Shown here: positions 1 through 12,102 of the stretch, piece by piece | How positions within the stretch are numbered: position 1 is the first letter of the stretch | How the letters are laid out: each line of letters starts with the position of its first letter | Assembly (NCBI RefSeq): GCF_014839805.1 | Contig: NC_051119.1 | Coordinates: 7,123,245-7,187,244 of the forward strand | Source of the DNA: Manduca sexta | Lineage: Eukaryota; Arthropoda; Insecta; Lepidoptera; Sphingidae | Direction of reading: 5' to 3' | DNA: 64,000 nucleotides | The notes under the pieces: model-generated | Database searches by the model: none | What the model saw: the letters and a program-made list of their open reading frames with translations, nothing else | Told to the model about the DNA's origin: nothing | Made by a program: the position numbers and the translations under genes

Positions 1-1136
1 TAAAGCTGCCAGGAATTTTAAGTCTTAATTTTTAGTAGCTACAACGTATTTTACATGTGTAATTTATTGTGACTCATCAAAATCGGTCAACCCTGAACTT
101 GAAGCGGCGCGGCGTCAACATTCAACGTCATTTTGAACCGACTTTAAAAAGGAGGAGGTTCTCAATTCTATTGTAGTTTTTATGTTTGTTACCTCAGAAC
201 TTTTGACTGGGTGAACCGATTTTGACGATTATTTTTTATTTGAAAGCTGGTGCTCGTGTGGTCCCATATAAATTTCATTATTGTTGGGTGCTTGTTTTCG
301 GCGATACATCAGAAAACTCCTAAAATTATGGCGTCAACTATGATGTCGACGTATACTTACTGATTTTACTAAAACGAAAGAGCAAAAATAAAACATTTAA
401 CAAAAATTGTACCGTCTTCAAAACCACTAACAACCATAAAATAATTTTAACATTACCTTTATACCGGTTACTAATTTTGGAATCAATGACTAACAAAAAT
501 AAAACATTACTTAAAATTGCTAGTTAAGCTAAAATAAATACAGAAACAAACGTACGAAAACAATATATTTAATAATTAGTTATTGACCAATAAATCAATG
601 AGATTAACTTCAGTGATGGCTACAAAACGCAAATTAATAATAACAACCCAAAGATTTAAAAACATTAATTAACATATACTTAAATATTATATTAAACAAT
701 CTTCTCACTCAGTAGTAGAGGAGGACCGTGGCTAGCTGTGGGACAGTATATTATAATACAGGGCTGATATGTGAATTCTCTTTATTTAAAGTTTTTTATT
801 TACATATATATTTTAAAAAACATGAATATAAAAATATAAAAAAATGAATGACCCTCCGATGGCGAAGCTCAAGGATACAGGGCTGATATTGTTATTATTA
901 TAAATCTTCTTACACACCTCCGCCTACATGCCTGCTGAGTGTATGCAAGGCTTTAATTAGGAGCATATTAAGAAAAGTCGCCATGCTGAGCTCGCACCAC
1001 GCACCCTTGTTAACTGGTGAAACAGGAACAGGCGGGCTAAAAATAAATTGTGTTATTAATAAAGACACTAACACTTTTTCGTCCTGTAGGTCTGAATTAT
1101 GGCGCCACACATAGCAAATTGAACACTTGTTTGAAC
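1..1136. repeat. Contig A: copy of the sequence at 10979-12153
   Basis: All of contig A visible here is nearly identical, in the same orientation, to 10979-12153 in contig B, with differences mostly in homopolymer length. A shorter version lies inverted at about 46582-47660 in contig C. The segment contains a dispersed lepidopteran repeat tail (around 130-300), the fossil 3' end of a SINE (around 700-775) and the left end of a TIR element from about 1099. It stops at a 500-N gap. It may be a third allelic or paralogous copy, or a repeat fragment placed by the scaffolder. No gene is seen. Confidence 0.8.
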
Positions 1137-1636
1137 NNNNNNNNNNNNNNNNNNNNNNNNNNNNNNNNNNNNNNNNNNNNNNNNNNNNNNNNNNNNNNNN
1201 NNNNNNNNNNNNNNNNNNNNNNNNNNNNNNNNNNNNNNNNNNNNNNNNNNNNNNNNNNNNNNNNNNNNNNNNNNNNNNNNNNNNNNNNNNNNNNNNNNNN
1301 NNNNNNNNNNNNNNNNNNNNNNNNNNNNNNNNNNNNNNNNNNNNNNNNNNNNNNNNNNNNNNNNNNNNNNNNNNNNNNNNNNNNNNNNNNNNNNNNNNNN
1401 NNNNNNNNNNNNNNNNNNNNNNNNNNNNNNNNNNNNNNNNNNNNNNNNNNNNNNNNNNNNNNNNNNNNNNNNNNNNNNNNNNNNNNNNNNNNNNNNNNNN
1501 NNNNNNNNNNNNNNNNNNNNNNNNNNNNNNNNNNNNNNNNNNNNNNNNNNNNNNNNNNNNNNNNNNNNNNNNNNNNNNNNNNNNNNNNNNNNNNNNNNNN
1601 NNNNNNNNNNNNNNNNNNNNNNNNNNNNNNNNNNNN
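1137..1636. other. Assembly gap, exactly 500 N
   Basis: A run of exactly 500 N, the same length as the other two gaps in the window, so it is a conventional scaffold spacer rather than a measured distance. Order and orientation of contigs A and B rest on scaffolding only. Confidence 0.98.
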
Positions 1637-2154
1637 GCAATCGAAGTTAATAGAATGGTTTCGACTAAGCAAATTTTTGTATGGAAATTTAACAGCGCCC
1701 CGGTGAGCGTATTTGGGACTAAATACAGTAGCGTGAAAATTCCGCACGTAAACTTCTAAATGTAACGGTTAACTTAATATGTATAGGAATCGATGGTAGT
1801 AATTATTTTTTTATATATATATTATTGATAAACAACTATCGAGAATTATATAAACGTTAATTTACTCAATACAAACTCCATAAATTCTTGCTATGGGTAC
1901 CGATTAAGTATTTAAATTTGTATGTGTTGATAATGTTAAGCTCTCGATTCCTATTCAGCATTCATTGTATTTACTTGCTACACCCAGTTAAAGTTATGTA
2001 ATTTTGATAAATAAATTACCGTAAAAGATTTTGTTTTGATGTCTTATACTATTTTATTTTTTAAAACTCGGATGGTACAATGCGATGTTGTTACAAAACT
2101 AAACGGATTATAGATAGGTTTACAGGTGGGTCTATGCCTCAAGTAAAATCTAGG

Positions 2155-2300
2155 GCCTTATTCTCTATGACAGTGTAAACTAGTAACACGGCTGTGTTAT
2201 CTTCGCGAAATAAGCGTGGAATGGTATTCCGTCCAATTTCTGTTGTCTTGAACGTGACGCAGTGCGTTACGTACTTGCTAGTCACTATCCAAATATGTGT
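2155..2300 (+). repeat. Dispersed repeat, copy 1 of 2 in window
   Basis: Shares an extended degenerate match with 60745-60920: a start like GGGCCTTATTCT, then a GTGTAA core, then TGGAATGGTATTC, then a GTGCGTTACGT-like segment. Same orientation in both places. Class unknown; no coding potential seen. Confidence 0.6.
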
Positions 2301-2339
2301 GGCATAGTGAATAGTATAGATCGCTTCGAATAGGTCGAT

Positions 2340-2405
2340 TTAGAAATGTTTGGGAGAGGCCCATGTTCAGCAGTGGACATCCTGCGGCTGATGACGATGA
2401 TGATA
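2340..2405 (+). mobile_element. LINE (RTE-type) 3' end fragment
   Basis: Short piece ending in a run of GATGATG-like units. It contains the GGCCCATGTTCAGCAGTGG segment that, in related copies at 37315-37492 and 25753-25930, encodes the end of a reverse transcriptase ORF ending QQWTSGG. 5'-truncated, as is usual for LINE insertions. Confidence 0.6.
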
Positions 2406-2478
2406 TAGAATAAAGCCTCAGGTTAGTAAATGCAGGAATATTTATTAATTACACAGTTTTTTATATTTACTTTTTCAG

Positions 2479-2963
2479 ATGTGGAGCGTTTGCTTGAAAA
2501 ACAAAGGCCTATAAAGCTTCAATGTGGTACTGACAAAAGATACCTATATGATGCTACAATAGGTTAGTATAAATTATATTAAATAAACTATTTACGGTAG
2601 GTATAGTCAATTATTATTCCTAAGAGGGTCATACCGCCATTTCAATTCTCGATCACAATCCTTTTTTTTTATCTATCTCAAATATGGACCAATTATAAGA
2701 ATATATAAGAATTATTTTGATTTTTTTTATTCTCGGAACCGGATTGGAGATTGCGATTCAGATTGTTTATGAAAATGGCTGTAAGTGGCAAACTGCAAAG
2801 ACTAAGAGTAGGTTTTATGTAGAATCCTCCATTGTTAATGACGTTTTTGCTTCTGTCACAGGCTCAAATTTAGTGTTTTTTTTTTGCAGGTGATACAACA
2901 ACTTTCTTACAAACCCTGAAGGAAGCTACGAAAAGCTATAAGGAACATTGTATTGTATATTAA
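2479..2963 (+). CDS. Last two exons of an unrecognised protein gene
   Basis: Two exons with consistent splice signals and phase: 2479-2562 (acceptor TTTTTCAG, donor GTTAGT, enters needing two bases, leaves phase 1) and 2890-2963 (acceptor TTTTTTGCAG), ending in TAA. Together they encode about 52 residues from DVERLLEKQRPIK, through LYDATIGDTTTFLQ, to a C-terminus EHCIVY. A polyadenylation signal AATAAA follows 112 bases later. Upstream exons are not visible; they would be in 1637-2478, in the gap, or outside the window. I do not recognise the family. The gene converges on the HD-like gene on the - strand. It has no second copy in the window because contig C stops before reaching it. Confidence 0.6.
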
Positions 2964-3074
2964 AATAACACTATAAGCGAACATTTGAATTGCTATACCG
3001 AGGAGTATTTGGATTATCCAGGTAGATCAGGCTGTCAAAAATTGCTTAGCAAAAATAGACTTTGTTTAATGCAT

Positions 3075-3080
3075 AATAAA
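3075..3080 (+). terminator. Poly(A) signal AATAAA
   Basis: Canonical AATAAA about 112 bases after the TAA of the + strand gene ending at 2963. It is the first AATAAA after that stop. Confidence 0.5.
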
Positions 3081-3237
3081 GTTACCCTGAAAGGGTTGCC
3101 TGCAGCCGCTTATCTGTTGACAGTCAAGTGACGTATGAACGACGTAAGGCTATTTTTTTTAAAGTATATCGGTAATGGCGTCTAATAAAATTAGGTATGA
3201 ACATTAGCTCGAAATTAATGTATATCGATAAAGACTA

Positions 3238-3473
3238 ACCCCTATAATCATAAACTTTCTTATCTAAGGACGGAGTATTGTTGTGATAACAAGTTTGTTT
3301 CTCAGACAGCTTGCTGTTTGTTCAGCTTTATTTATCTGACAGCCAACTAGATTAAATCACAATCACAACCGCTTTACGTCTACGTACTGCGAAGGCTGGC
3401 ATGCCGTCAGCACTGAGAAACAGACTTATCACAGCAATGCTCCTTAGATAAATAATGTCTATGAATTAGGGGG
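3238..3473. mobile_element. Foldback MITE (family M1), copy 1 of 5
   Basis: Element of about 240 bp whose two ends are long inverted repeats: CCCC...TTATCTAAGGACGG at one end and its reverse complement ...TTAGATAAATAATGTCTATG at the other. Related copies are at 21214-21456, 41768-42009, 54109-54380 and 55242-55479. No coding capacity, so it must have moved with a transposase made elsewhere. Confidence 0.75.
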
Positions 3474-4731
3474 TAAATGTATGAGTTACAAAGTAGGTAA
3501 TGTATTTCGAGTGTCTTCATGTATATTCATTTAGGGGTTGACTGCACCAAGGACAGTGTTCAAGACTAAGTATGGTCTTATCAAAAAAAGTATTATTATT
3601 AGAGAACTTTAATCAGTGATTAAATGAATCAAAATTTTGTATTTTCCGCTTCATTGGCTTAATGGAATGAAAGTACTGATTGTTATTGATGAGTGTGAAA
3701 ATGAACAGGGTAATAAAATCAGTATATTCGCTAATATTGTAATAGAACAATGTTTGTAAGAAAAGTCAAATGATTATGGTGCTAATAAATTGATTTTTAT
3801 TTTTTTATGTACTTATAAATATTTATTTATCTTAGCAACGGTATATTTTTCGTTCCCAATCTCTTACAAAAGAATTGAGAATAAACCCCATACATAACAA
3901 AAAAAATACTTAAGCTTGCTATTGAATGATGTCTACCCGTATCGTCTAAAAATAAATGAGGGGAATACAAATAAAACAGGAAACATTTTAATAAAAAACG
4001 AAAAAATAAGCTCTATTTAAAATTGTAAATATATTGGGGCTTCGATCCGTTCAGCGCTTCAAGCTATCGACAAAAAGCAAAATTTGCTTCATTACATTTA
4101 TTTGAACCCAGCACGTTCGCCGCGCGTGGTGTTTTTGACATTTCACAGCTCAATAACGTTTGACAAGCTAGTTTGACAGCTGTCAAAAACACCGTCTGTC
4201 ATTTGTCAAGTCGGACAGTGGCTAGTCTTTCCGGCCGGTGAGTAAGTGCTCTCTGAGTGTGCATATTTCTCGCTCGATGTTCTCTCTCGCCGCTACTTCA
4301 AAGCATTCGAACTCAGGCGTGTGGTATAGTTTTGGTATTTGGGTGAATTGGTTTAAAACCTGAAAAAAGAAAAAAATATTGTTTGAACTTATTATCTATT
4401 ATCTCGCGGAAAAACGTTTGAAGTCGATTGCTTGACGTCAATTCTAAAAGGCAACAAAAATACTTTGGTGTCTGTTGTTACTGCAAGTAGACTACTGTCT
4501 ACCATTAGGTAATATTATTCCCAGTGCCGTAACTAAAGCAGTGCTAGCAATGCCCAAGCGCAGGTTGCAAACCCTGGGGGGCACAGAATGACCAGACCAG
4601 AACTGAGTTTTAGGTCAACCATGGAGCAGTTATAGGAGGCTAATTATGCCACAGCTTATTAGGGAATGGAGGGGTTAAGGAGGGCCTAATACGACAGCCT
4701 ATATCAAGTATGGAATACTTTGACATCTCAC

Positions 4732-4968
4732 CTTAATCCTTAGCTCTACGTAATTATCGTTTGTGAGCTTCGAGTACTCAGCTCTCACGAGTTTGGCATG
4801 TGCGTCATACTCCTCGCGCGAGGCGGCCATGACTGCCAGTTCCAGGTCCCCGAAGAGTTGCAGGTCGCGGAGTGGCGCCGGTGAGCCCAAAACAGCGTTG
4901 CATCCACACGACCCGCACCAGGCCTCGTCGTCGGTGAGGAGTGCCAGTACGTAGGAGATTAGGTCTTG
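4732..4968 (-). CDS. Exon 5 of HD-like gene (most conserved part)
   Basis: A 237-nt, phase 0-0 exon with acceptor TTATTTCAG and donor GTGAGA. It is the strongest evidence for family membership: LFGDLELAV followed by REEYDAHAKLVRAEYSKL corresponds to the C-terminal DLAILG...YxAYAxxVRAEY block of COG4339 proteins. It also carries a CGSCGC cysteine cluster not expected in that family. Present only in contig B, because contig C ends before this exon. Confidence 0.7.
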
Positions 4969-7900
4969 CTGAAATAACATGAATCATTTATTTTTGACCC
5001 GATCCAATTCGAATCGAAGAATCAGCGCGGTTGTTGTACTTGTATCATGTATGCATTATAACAACGGCACTGAGGCAGACAATCAATATATACAGGGTCA
5101 TTTTGATATTGCGTTACTAAATGAAACCACATACTAGTCTTCACCTTTGCTGACATTGTGCCAAAAATTATCAATTTTTACGAAAAATCCTGGTTTTAGT
5201 TTTCTGATTATTTGGTCGATATATCGCGTGTGCGTGGGTGTATTTCTTACAGAAAGTATGATGTTGCCACTGCAATGAATTCTCTTAGAGTAGTAGTAGT
5301 GGCTTTAGGGCGCGTAAAATTAACATTACTCTTTATTAATATTTATTTAACGTTGAGTTGTAGCTGTTCTGATTCAAAGCTTAAAATTATTAGTATTTCT
5401 TACAGATTGCGGATGTAAGCTGAGCAGCTCTGCTAATAACTTCGCAGCGAGTTCAGAGGGCGTATGACGTAATACTATGGCTAGTTTGAAAGCGGCCGGC
5501 TGAATGACGTCATCTATGCCTTTCATCAACAGGTTCTGCCATACCCCCGCCTGGAAATTGTGAAAAGTAGGGTTTTTTGTGAGTGCTACAAACTATAGAA
5601 TCCATAGGAAAACGTACTAAATCTATCGGCATATTTAGAAATTACAATTGAATAGTTTATTTCGATGTTTAACATTCGCGTTAACATAGGAAATCATGAA
5701 AAATAAATACACCAAAAACTATGTCATAACCTTTCTATAACATCCTTGAAAAAATGTATTCTATCGACTCCACTTTAAAATGGAATTAGGGTAGGTGAAA
5801 AGATTGAAGCTCAGGAAATAAGCAAATTACTGACGGCTTACATCTAACTAAAAAACATTTTATTACACGTTAAAATTTACATCGGCTTAACAATATTCAT
5901 TTAGGTTACGACCTTGTAAAAGAACAAGCTATTTTTAAGACAAAAATTTGCATGATCGTTAGACTGATCATGCGTGCTTGTCAAGCGTGATGTACCGTGT
6001 GTAATCACCTTAGATAATCGCATTATGAGCCGCAGAGATGAGCACTCGGGCGGAACAAAGGTGAAATCTAAAATAGATTATGGGAAAGTGTTTTTTCTAG
6101 TTTAGAGAAATTTCTTGGTATATTGTGTGAATGGTTTAATTATCTGTTACTGTAATTGTAAGTATGTAAACTCTCTCCATGACAAAAAAATAAGGTATAT
6201 CAACCTTTGATCAGGGATCCAACTCTGATAGCATAAACATAAACCTAATTGATTTTGCGATGTTATCTACTAACAAATACCATTGTAACTCTTAAAATAT
6301 TTTAAAATAAAAAAAATAAACTAACGGACTGTGGGCCAAATCCGGACACCCAATAGAGCTTTTGAGGACTTCTTAGAGAAATTTCTAAGAATATTAATAA
6401 ATTTTGATTCAGAGGGTTACATTACGGTGAGATCAATATTAAATGTTTGTTAAATAATATTTTGCAGTAATTTAATTTTAAATCCAAGGAATGATTTTTG
6501 CGTGATACAGAGCAACAAACGATCACTATCCCTTATTTCGAGCCATCGTGAAAATAGACCAATCAGAACAAAGTTGTTTATATGTACAGATGACTTGAGA
6601 TTAGTTATTATAGCCATCGTGAAAATAAACAAATGAGGAGAAAGTTTTTTTTAATGTACAAATGACTTTGGATTAGTTAATTCGAATTCGGATCGAAAAT
6701 TGGGATCGCTTGTAAATGCCTGGATTACCTGGTAAGCGACACAGTTCCTGAGCGAGTGCCACATGCTGTCAGGCGGCGAGGCGTCGACTATCTGCTTCCA
6801 GGCGTCGTCGGCAGCGGGCGCGACGAGCGTGTTACACGCCGCTCGCCACACCCGCGCCGCCGAGCAGCCTTGCCGCTCCCCGGCAGGCACTATACAATAC
6901 GTTATATGCGAATGAATCCCTCCAAGCCGAAACTTTGGCGGCCAATCTCAACGGTTATCAGCCAGGTAAGATTATAGTGCATAAGCGTGTGCGCCAGTTG
7001 GTGAACTCAGGTCATATAGGTCAGGCGTAGTTGTATTATTTAAGTGTACGAGTACTATCGCCATGAGTTTCTGGCTTCGAATTCCGGGTCGAGCCAAAAT
7101 TTAATTTGACTGCGTTTTTTCATTCTGAGAAATTAGTCAGTCGCAGCTCGGAGTCAGGTATATGGCGGTGTAATGCCTTAGAAAGCACATAAATCCGTTG
7201 GCAGAACCAACTGATTTCTCTTTGGTCATGTCGATTTGCCGTCTCATCGGACTATGAGAGTGAAGGAACAGAGAGTGCACCTGTGTATTGCGCACACACT
7301 TGTGCACTATAATATATCCTGCGTACCTGGCTGATCTCCATTGACATTGGCAACCGTGGCCGAAATTCAGCCATTTTATTCATTTATTCAAGGCTATGGA
7401 AATGAAACTATCGACCCAAGCTCTCCCGTGGGAATGTTTATGAAATTAGCGCGTAAGCAGTCAAGGTTATTAAGTAATTCATTTATTTCGTAGCGTAGCA
7501 TTACGTGCGTACGTACGCCTATACGGTAACAAACTTTTAGGTAAATTCATACTCCATTCTAGTTGAATTTAGTTAGATTTTAATTAAATGTAAATAATTT
7601 TAGATCTCCAGTGTCCATACCAGCCTTCGATTTATAGAAGTAGGTAAGTCAAATACTGATAAAACAGCTCGAATTACGACCTTCTTTATACAACTTATAA
7701 ATTATAATAAAAAAATGAACAGCACGATTAATTTCTGCTTTTATGGCGCCAGGTTGAGTAAAGGTCACGAAGACGTCTACATTTACAAGACATTTTGTAA
7801 ATCGGAATTTGTTCTGGTAAGTAAAATTTAAATAATATTTAAATTATTGATTGTCTGCAATCACTCACATAAAGCTTACCTCCCATGTCGGGCTCCTTCC

Positions 7901-10292
7901 ACCAGTTTATCGCCAGCTTGCTGGTTTATGGGCCCCCTTCTGAAATACCAGTCTAATTTCAGATTTGCTAATATCACTCAGTCAAAAAACCAAGGCCAAT
8001 AAAAAAAACACTCTTTCAAGAAAACTGTTACTAATTCTAAAACCAATTTATTACTTAGTGGCTATGCTAGCGGCTTCGCCCGCGTGTTAAGTATTTTCGG
8101 GATAAAAATTAGCCTATAGCACTCAGAAATACTTTACTGGTGGTAGGCCTTTCATATGTGAGAGTCCGCCTGGGTAGGTACCACCGCAATGTCTATTTCT
8201 GCCGCTAAGCAACAGTGTGTTGTCATTGTTGTGTTCCGCTTTGAAGGACATTGTAGCCAGTGTAACTACTGGATATAATGAGATTGAACATCTCACGTCT
8301 CAGAATGGCGAGCGCAGTGGAATACCAAACAATATTTTATATTTCAAAGTGTTGGATGGTGGTTCTACTGTTTATGGGCGGTCGTATCGCTAACCATCAG
8401 GCGAACGGCAAGCTCGTCTCATCATTGAAAGCAATAAAAAAAGTAATATAGCTTTCCTATGAGCGATAGACCAATTTAACCGATGAACATAGTCCCGAGC
8501 AGTGGCCAAAGGTCCGTATAATCCGATTCCTGTCGGCTTCCCTTCATTAAAATCTAATAATTATCATTAGAACGATTTGGAGATCGCATACCAATGTTGC
8601 GGCGGGTTGCCTTTCGGCAAATTTTACCTTTCGCCCCTGATCCTGAGTATACAGCAATTTTTTTTGCCGTTGAATGACGAGACGAGCCTGCCACTTGCCT
8701 GATGGTAAGTGATACGACCGCCATAAACAGTAGCAATTTCATACAGAGCGATTGTTATACTATCGTTCGAGTAATATGAAGTTTAGTACGCGGGTGCGAT
8801 AGGTCTCATCACGGCGGCCAAAAATAAGTTAAGTATTTTAAAAAATATATAAAGGTATGCTCTGAATGGAATTCACCCTTAAAATACAGCTTACCGAGAT
8901 TATCTATATATATTGATATATCAGGTAATAGTTTCGCCTTTCATATCTACATTTAACTAATTACCACGGTGTAATAATCCACTTACTACTACTAAGTACT
9001 CCACCACTTTCTCCAAACAAGGATAAAACCCATCATAGAGAGTAATTTAGTTTAATTTCAATTAGGGCATAGGTTTAAGGAAGACAATCTAGTGTTAGTG
9101 TAATTTAGTGTTTAAGTATTGTTAATAATGATTGTTTATTGTATAATGCCTTTTCTTAAATAAAAAAATAAGTCATCCACTGTTACGAGTTGTTATTTTT
9201 TTGCTGGATCCGCTAATTGCTAGTGTTTTGATAGCAAAAAGTTGGCAACGACCAAGAGCGCCACTTAACGACGCGTAATCATGTTTAGGCAGGAGAGTCG
9301 CATGAATATCTAATTACAAAATAAGTATAGGTACCTAGGAATTACGTATTAAGGAATGCTTTTAATATTTTAAGCCAGTTATAATCAACTTAATTGGTAG
9401 ATACCCACTCACTTACTTATTGTTAAATTTACTAGAAAAAACAACGCAAAAACAATAGGTAGGTACCTACACTCCCAGCTTTAGGAAAATGAGTTTTCGA
9501 GACTACATTTACGCAACTGCGTTTATTTTTGAGACAAGCGGTTCAAGACATAATAATCATTTATGAATACGTAAAAATATAAATTTATCGCACTATTATG
9601 CTAATGATGTGAAAATTACTTTTTTTATATGTTAATTACACTGAATTAAATACTCGAGTCAAATTTGTGTTATTAAATTATACAGTTAACGAATTTAATG
9701 TATTTGCAAAATTTCGAGTTCTTGCAGAAATTTTCTATACTTATACAATATTGATATCTACTTTATTACCTAGGCAAAGAGCATTACAATACTACGGACA
9801 TTACCTAGGTATCGATTGAATTTGGTAACTAAAGCTACGTCAGTAGGGTCTTAGTACATTGGTTAATAAATTTACTTTATTTTGGTTTAAAGCATGCATA
9901 CAACACTTTTGTCTGTGTTATTAGTTTTAAGTCCCGAGATTTTTATTTAATGAGGCCGTAACCTTGTAATTTATACTCGTTTTTAACCAAACATAGACTT
10001 ATATAAAAGTAGGCTTAACAAATTCCACCCCTATTTCTGAAATTACTGTCACCGTAACCTACAAAAAGGCATAGTATTGAGCTTATTTACCTTTTAATTT
10101 TACTATTAAACACTACTCTACGCATTGTAAACAATGAATCACCTTTTTACAACAATCTATCCATAAACAAGCACAAACTAATAATGTTGCCAAACAATAA
10201 AAAGTAAAAACTCACGATTTCAAATGTCCAATATTTTGTTCGATGGCGTCGGTTCTAAGTGGGCTCACGTGACGTGCGTTGCGTAGTGTCAT
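4732..10292 (-). CDS. Degenerate HD-superfamily phosphohydrolase-like protein (contig B copy)
   Basis: Five exons on the - strand with matching phases: 10292-10216 (ATG), 7920-7880, 6889-6729, 5550-5404 and 4968-4732. They encode about 221 residues; the 3' terminal exon was not found. The protein follows the layout of COG4339 predicted metal-dependent HD phosphohydrolases: VWRA...WKQIV, then WHSLRNC where the family has a YHTL.H-type motif, then AFKLAIVLRHT where the family has an AxWFHD motif, then LFGDLELAVMAA...YDAHAKLVRAEYS, which closely resembles the family's C-terminal VRAEY segment. The first His is kept (about residue 84) but the HD pair reads RH and the later HH region reads DD, so metal binding is probably lost. 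Exon 2 (41 nt) has a poor polypyrimidine tract but is the only choice found that keeps the frame. Family assignment is from motif memory. Confidence 0.55.
6905..6975 (+). repeat. Short fragment of dispersed repeat R3
   Basis: Matches the GCCGAAACTTTGGCGGCC...ATCAGCCAGGTA end of the R3 repeat. It sits directly beside the acceptor of HD-like exon 3; the contig C counterpart is about 51491-51560. Confidence 0.5.
7074..7390 (-). repeat. Dispersed repeat R3, contig B copy
   Basis: About 315 bp, related to 51104-51419 and 59160-59456. It runs from GAATTTCGGCCACGG through CATTGAGATCAGCCAGGTAC and a GTGTGTGCGCAATACACAGG core to a GACCCG-rich end. Lies in an intron of the HD-like gene. No coding capacity seen. 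Confidence 0.65.
8139..8437 (+). repeat. Dispersed repeat R2, contig B copy
   Basis: About 300 bp, running from CTGGTGGTAGGCCTTTCATA through GGGTAGGTACCACCGCAATG and a GGATGGTGGTTCTAC segment to GCGAACGGCAAGCTCGTC. Related copies: 20040-20305, 42920-43182, 50078-50374 and 58507-58793. It has the look of a short retroelement; class not assigned. Confidence 0.7.
8676..8742 (-). repeat. R2 repeat end fragment
   Basis: Only the GACGAGACGAGCCTGCCA...GATACGACCGCC end of R2 is present. The contig C counterpart is about 49774-49840. Confidence 0.5.
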
Positions 10293-10978
10293 GGCGATTC
10301 GGTGGGGACGGATAGTGAAGTGATCCTATCGATTATGAAATGTCAATGATCCAGTATCGATAACGTCAATATATTACGCAGTTCCCTTAAAACTTTCAAA
10401 AATACTAAATTGTATGTGATAATATTTTGATGACACTGTGGTGAATGGGATGATAAATTCTCGTTTTTGAAGTCAATTCTTTATTTTTATAGTAGTTCAT
10501 ACGCAGTATAATTATTGATTATAATATTTTTCTAATCATACATTATGTATCAGTCTAAAAAAATATCATATCATACCTATCATACTGCTTTGTTTAGACA
10601 GCAGGTACTTGACGGGCTAATAAAATGCTTGTATTTTTATTTCTTTTTTAATTTAGCATAATTGTAATGGTTCAATTTAAAAATGATGATGAACTGCTTT
10701 AATATACATAAAATACCGTAGAATAAATTTATTACAGCCCCGCATCTTTATGATATAATAAGAATATTGTTAAATTTACTAGAAATTGCAATATCGATAA
10801 GTACTATATTATTTTCATTCACATTCCTACACAGGGGTAGCACTCAGATGCTTGAGCCGAGGTAGGCGCATGCGTGAAGACTGGAGAAGGGTGAAAACAT
10901 ATTGTATGCTATATTGACATAGTTCGACCTTATTATTAATGACGTAGAATTCATTATGGATAATCTAATTCAAATGTG

Positions 10979-12100
10979 ATAAAGCTGCCAGGGAATTTTA
11001 AGTCTTAATTTTTAGTAGCTACAACGTATTTTTACATGTGTAATTTATTGTGACTCATCAAAATCGGTCAACCCTGAACTTGAAGCGGCGCGGCGCGGCG
11101 TCAACATTCAACGTCATTTTGAACCGACTTTAAAAAAGGAGGAGGTTCTCAATTCTATTGTAGTTTTTATGTTTGTTACCTCAGAACTTTTGACTGGGTG
11201 AACCGATTTTGACGATTATTTTTTTATTTGAAAGCTGGTGCTTCTCGTGTGGTCCCATATAAATTTCATTATTGTTGGGTGCTTGTTTTCGGCGATACAT
11301 CAGAAAACTCCTAAAATTATGGCGTCAACTATGATGTCGACGTATACTTACTGATTTTTACTAAAACGAAAGAGCAAAAAATAAAAACATTTAACAAAAA
11401 ATTGTACCGTCTTCAAAAACCACTAACAACCATAAAATAATTTTAACATTACCTTTATACCGGTTACTAATTTTGGAATCAATGACTAACAAAAATAAAA
11501 CATTACTTAAAATTGCTAGTTAAGCTAAAATAAATACATAAACAAATGTACGAAAACAATATATTTAATAATTAGTTATTGACCAATAAATCAATGAGAT
11601 TAACTTCAGTGATGGCTACAAAACGCAAATTAATAATAACAACCCAAAGATTTAAAAAAACATTAATTAACATATACTTAAATATTATATTAAACAATCT
11701 TCTCACTCAGTAGTAGAGGAGGACCGTGGCTAGCTGTGGGACAGTATATTATAATACAGGGCTGATATGTGAATTCTCTTTATTTAAAGTTTTTTTTTTA
11801 TTTACATATATATTTTAAAAAAACATGAATATAAAAATATAAAAAAATGAATGACCCTCCGATGGCGAAGCTCAAGGATACAGGGCTGATATTGTTATTA
11901 TTATAAATCTTCTTACACACCTCCGCCTACATGCCTGCTGAGTGTATGCAAGGCTTTAATTAGGAGCATATTAAGAAAAGTCGCCATGCTGAGCTCGCAC
12001 CACGCACCCTTGTTAACTGGTGAAACAGGAACAGGCGGGCTAAAAATAAATTGTGTTATTAATAAAGACAACTAACACTTTTTCGTCCTGTAGGTCTGAA
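10979..12100. repeat. Direct repeat of contig A (1-1095)
   Basis: Same order and orientation as contig A. It contains the common lepidopteran repeat tail with GACTTTAAAAAAGGAGGAGG and ACTTTTGACTGGGTGAACC, and a degenerate SINE 3' end (about 11700-11765) ending in AATACAGGGCTGATATG. Confidence 0.75.
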
Positions 12101-12102
12101 TT

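Larger units (their letters stand above)
1637..2478. other. Stretch with no supported gene
   Basis: AT-rich sequence. It contains a dispersed repeat at about 2155-2300, related to 60745-60920 in contig D, and a short LINE 3' end at 2340-2405. Earlier exons of the gene that continues at 2479 could lie here, but no exon with a matching reading phase was found. Confidence 0.5.
2964..4731. other. Intergenic stretch between two convergent genes
   Basis: Contains the M1 MITE and otherwise AT-rich sequence. The last exon of the HD-like gene should lie somewhere here on the - strand but could not be placed. At 4172-4187 there is a perfect 16-bp palindrome TTTGACAGCTGTCAAA inside a local cluster of TTTGACA/TGTCAAA words (4130-4210). 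Confidence 0.5.

Noticed and set aside
1637..1700. Possible earlier exon of the 2479-2963 gene (ends at a GTGAGC donor)
   Set aside because: None of its open frames leaves the phase that the exon at 2479 requires.
1050..1759. Long open frames across the N run on both strands
   Set aside because: They consist mainly of N and only reflect the absence of stop codons in the gap. The same applies at 30170-30778 and 53054-53721.
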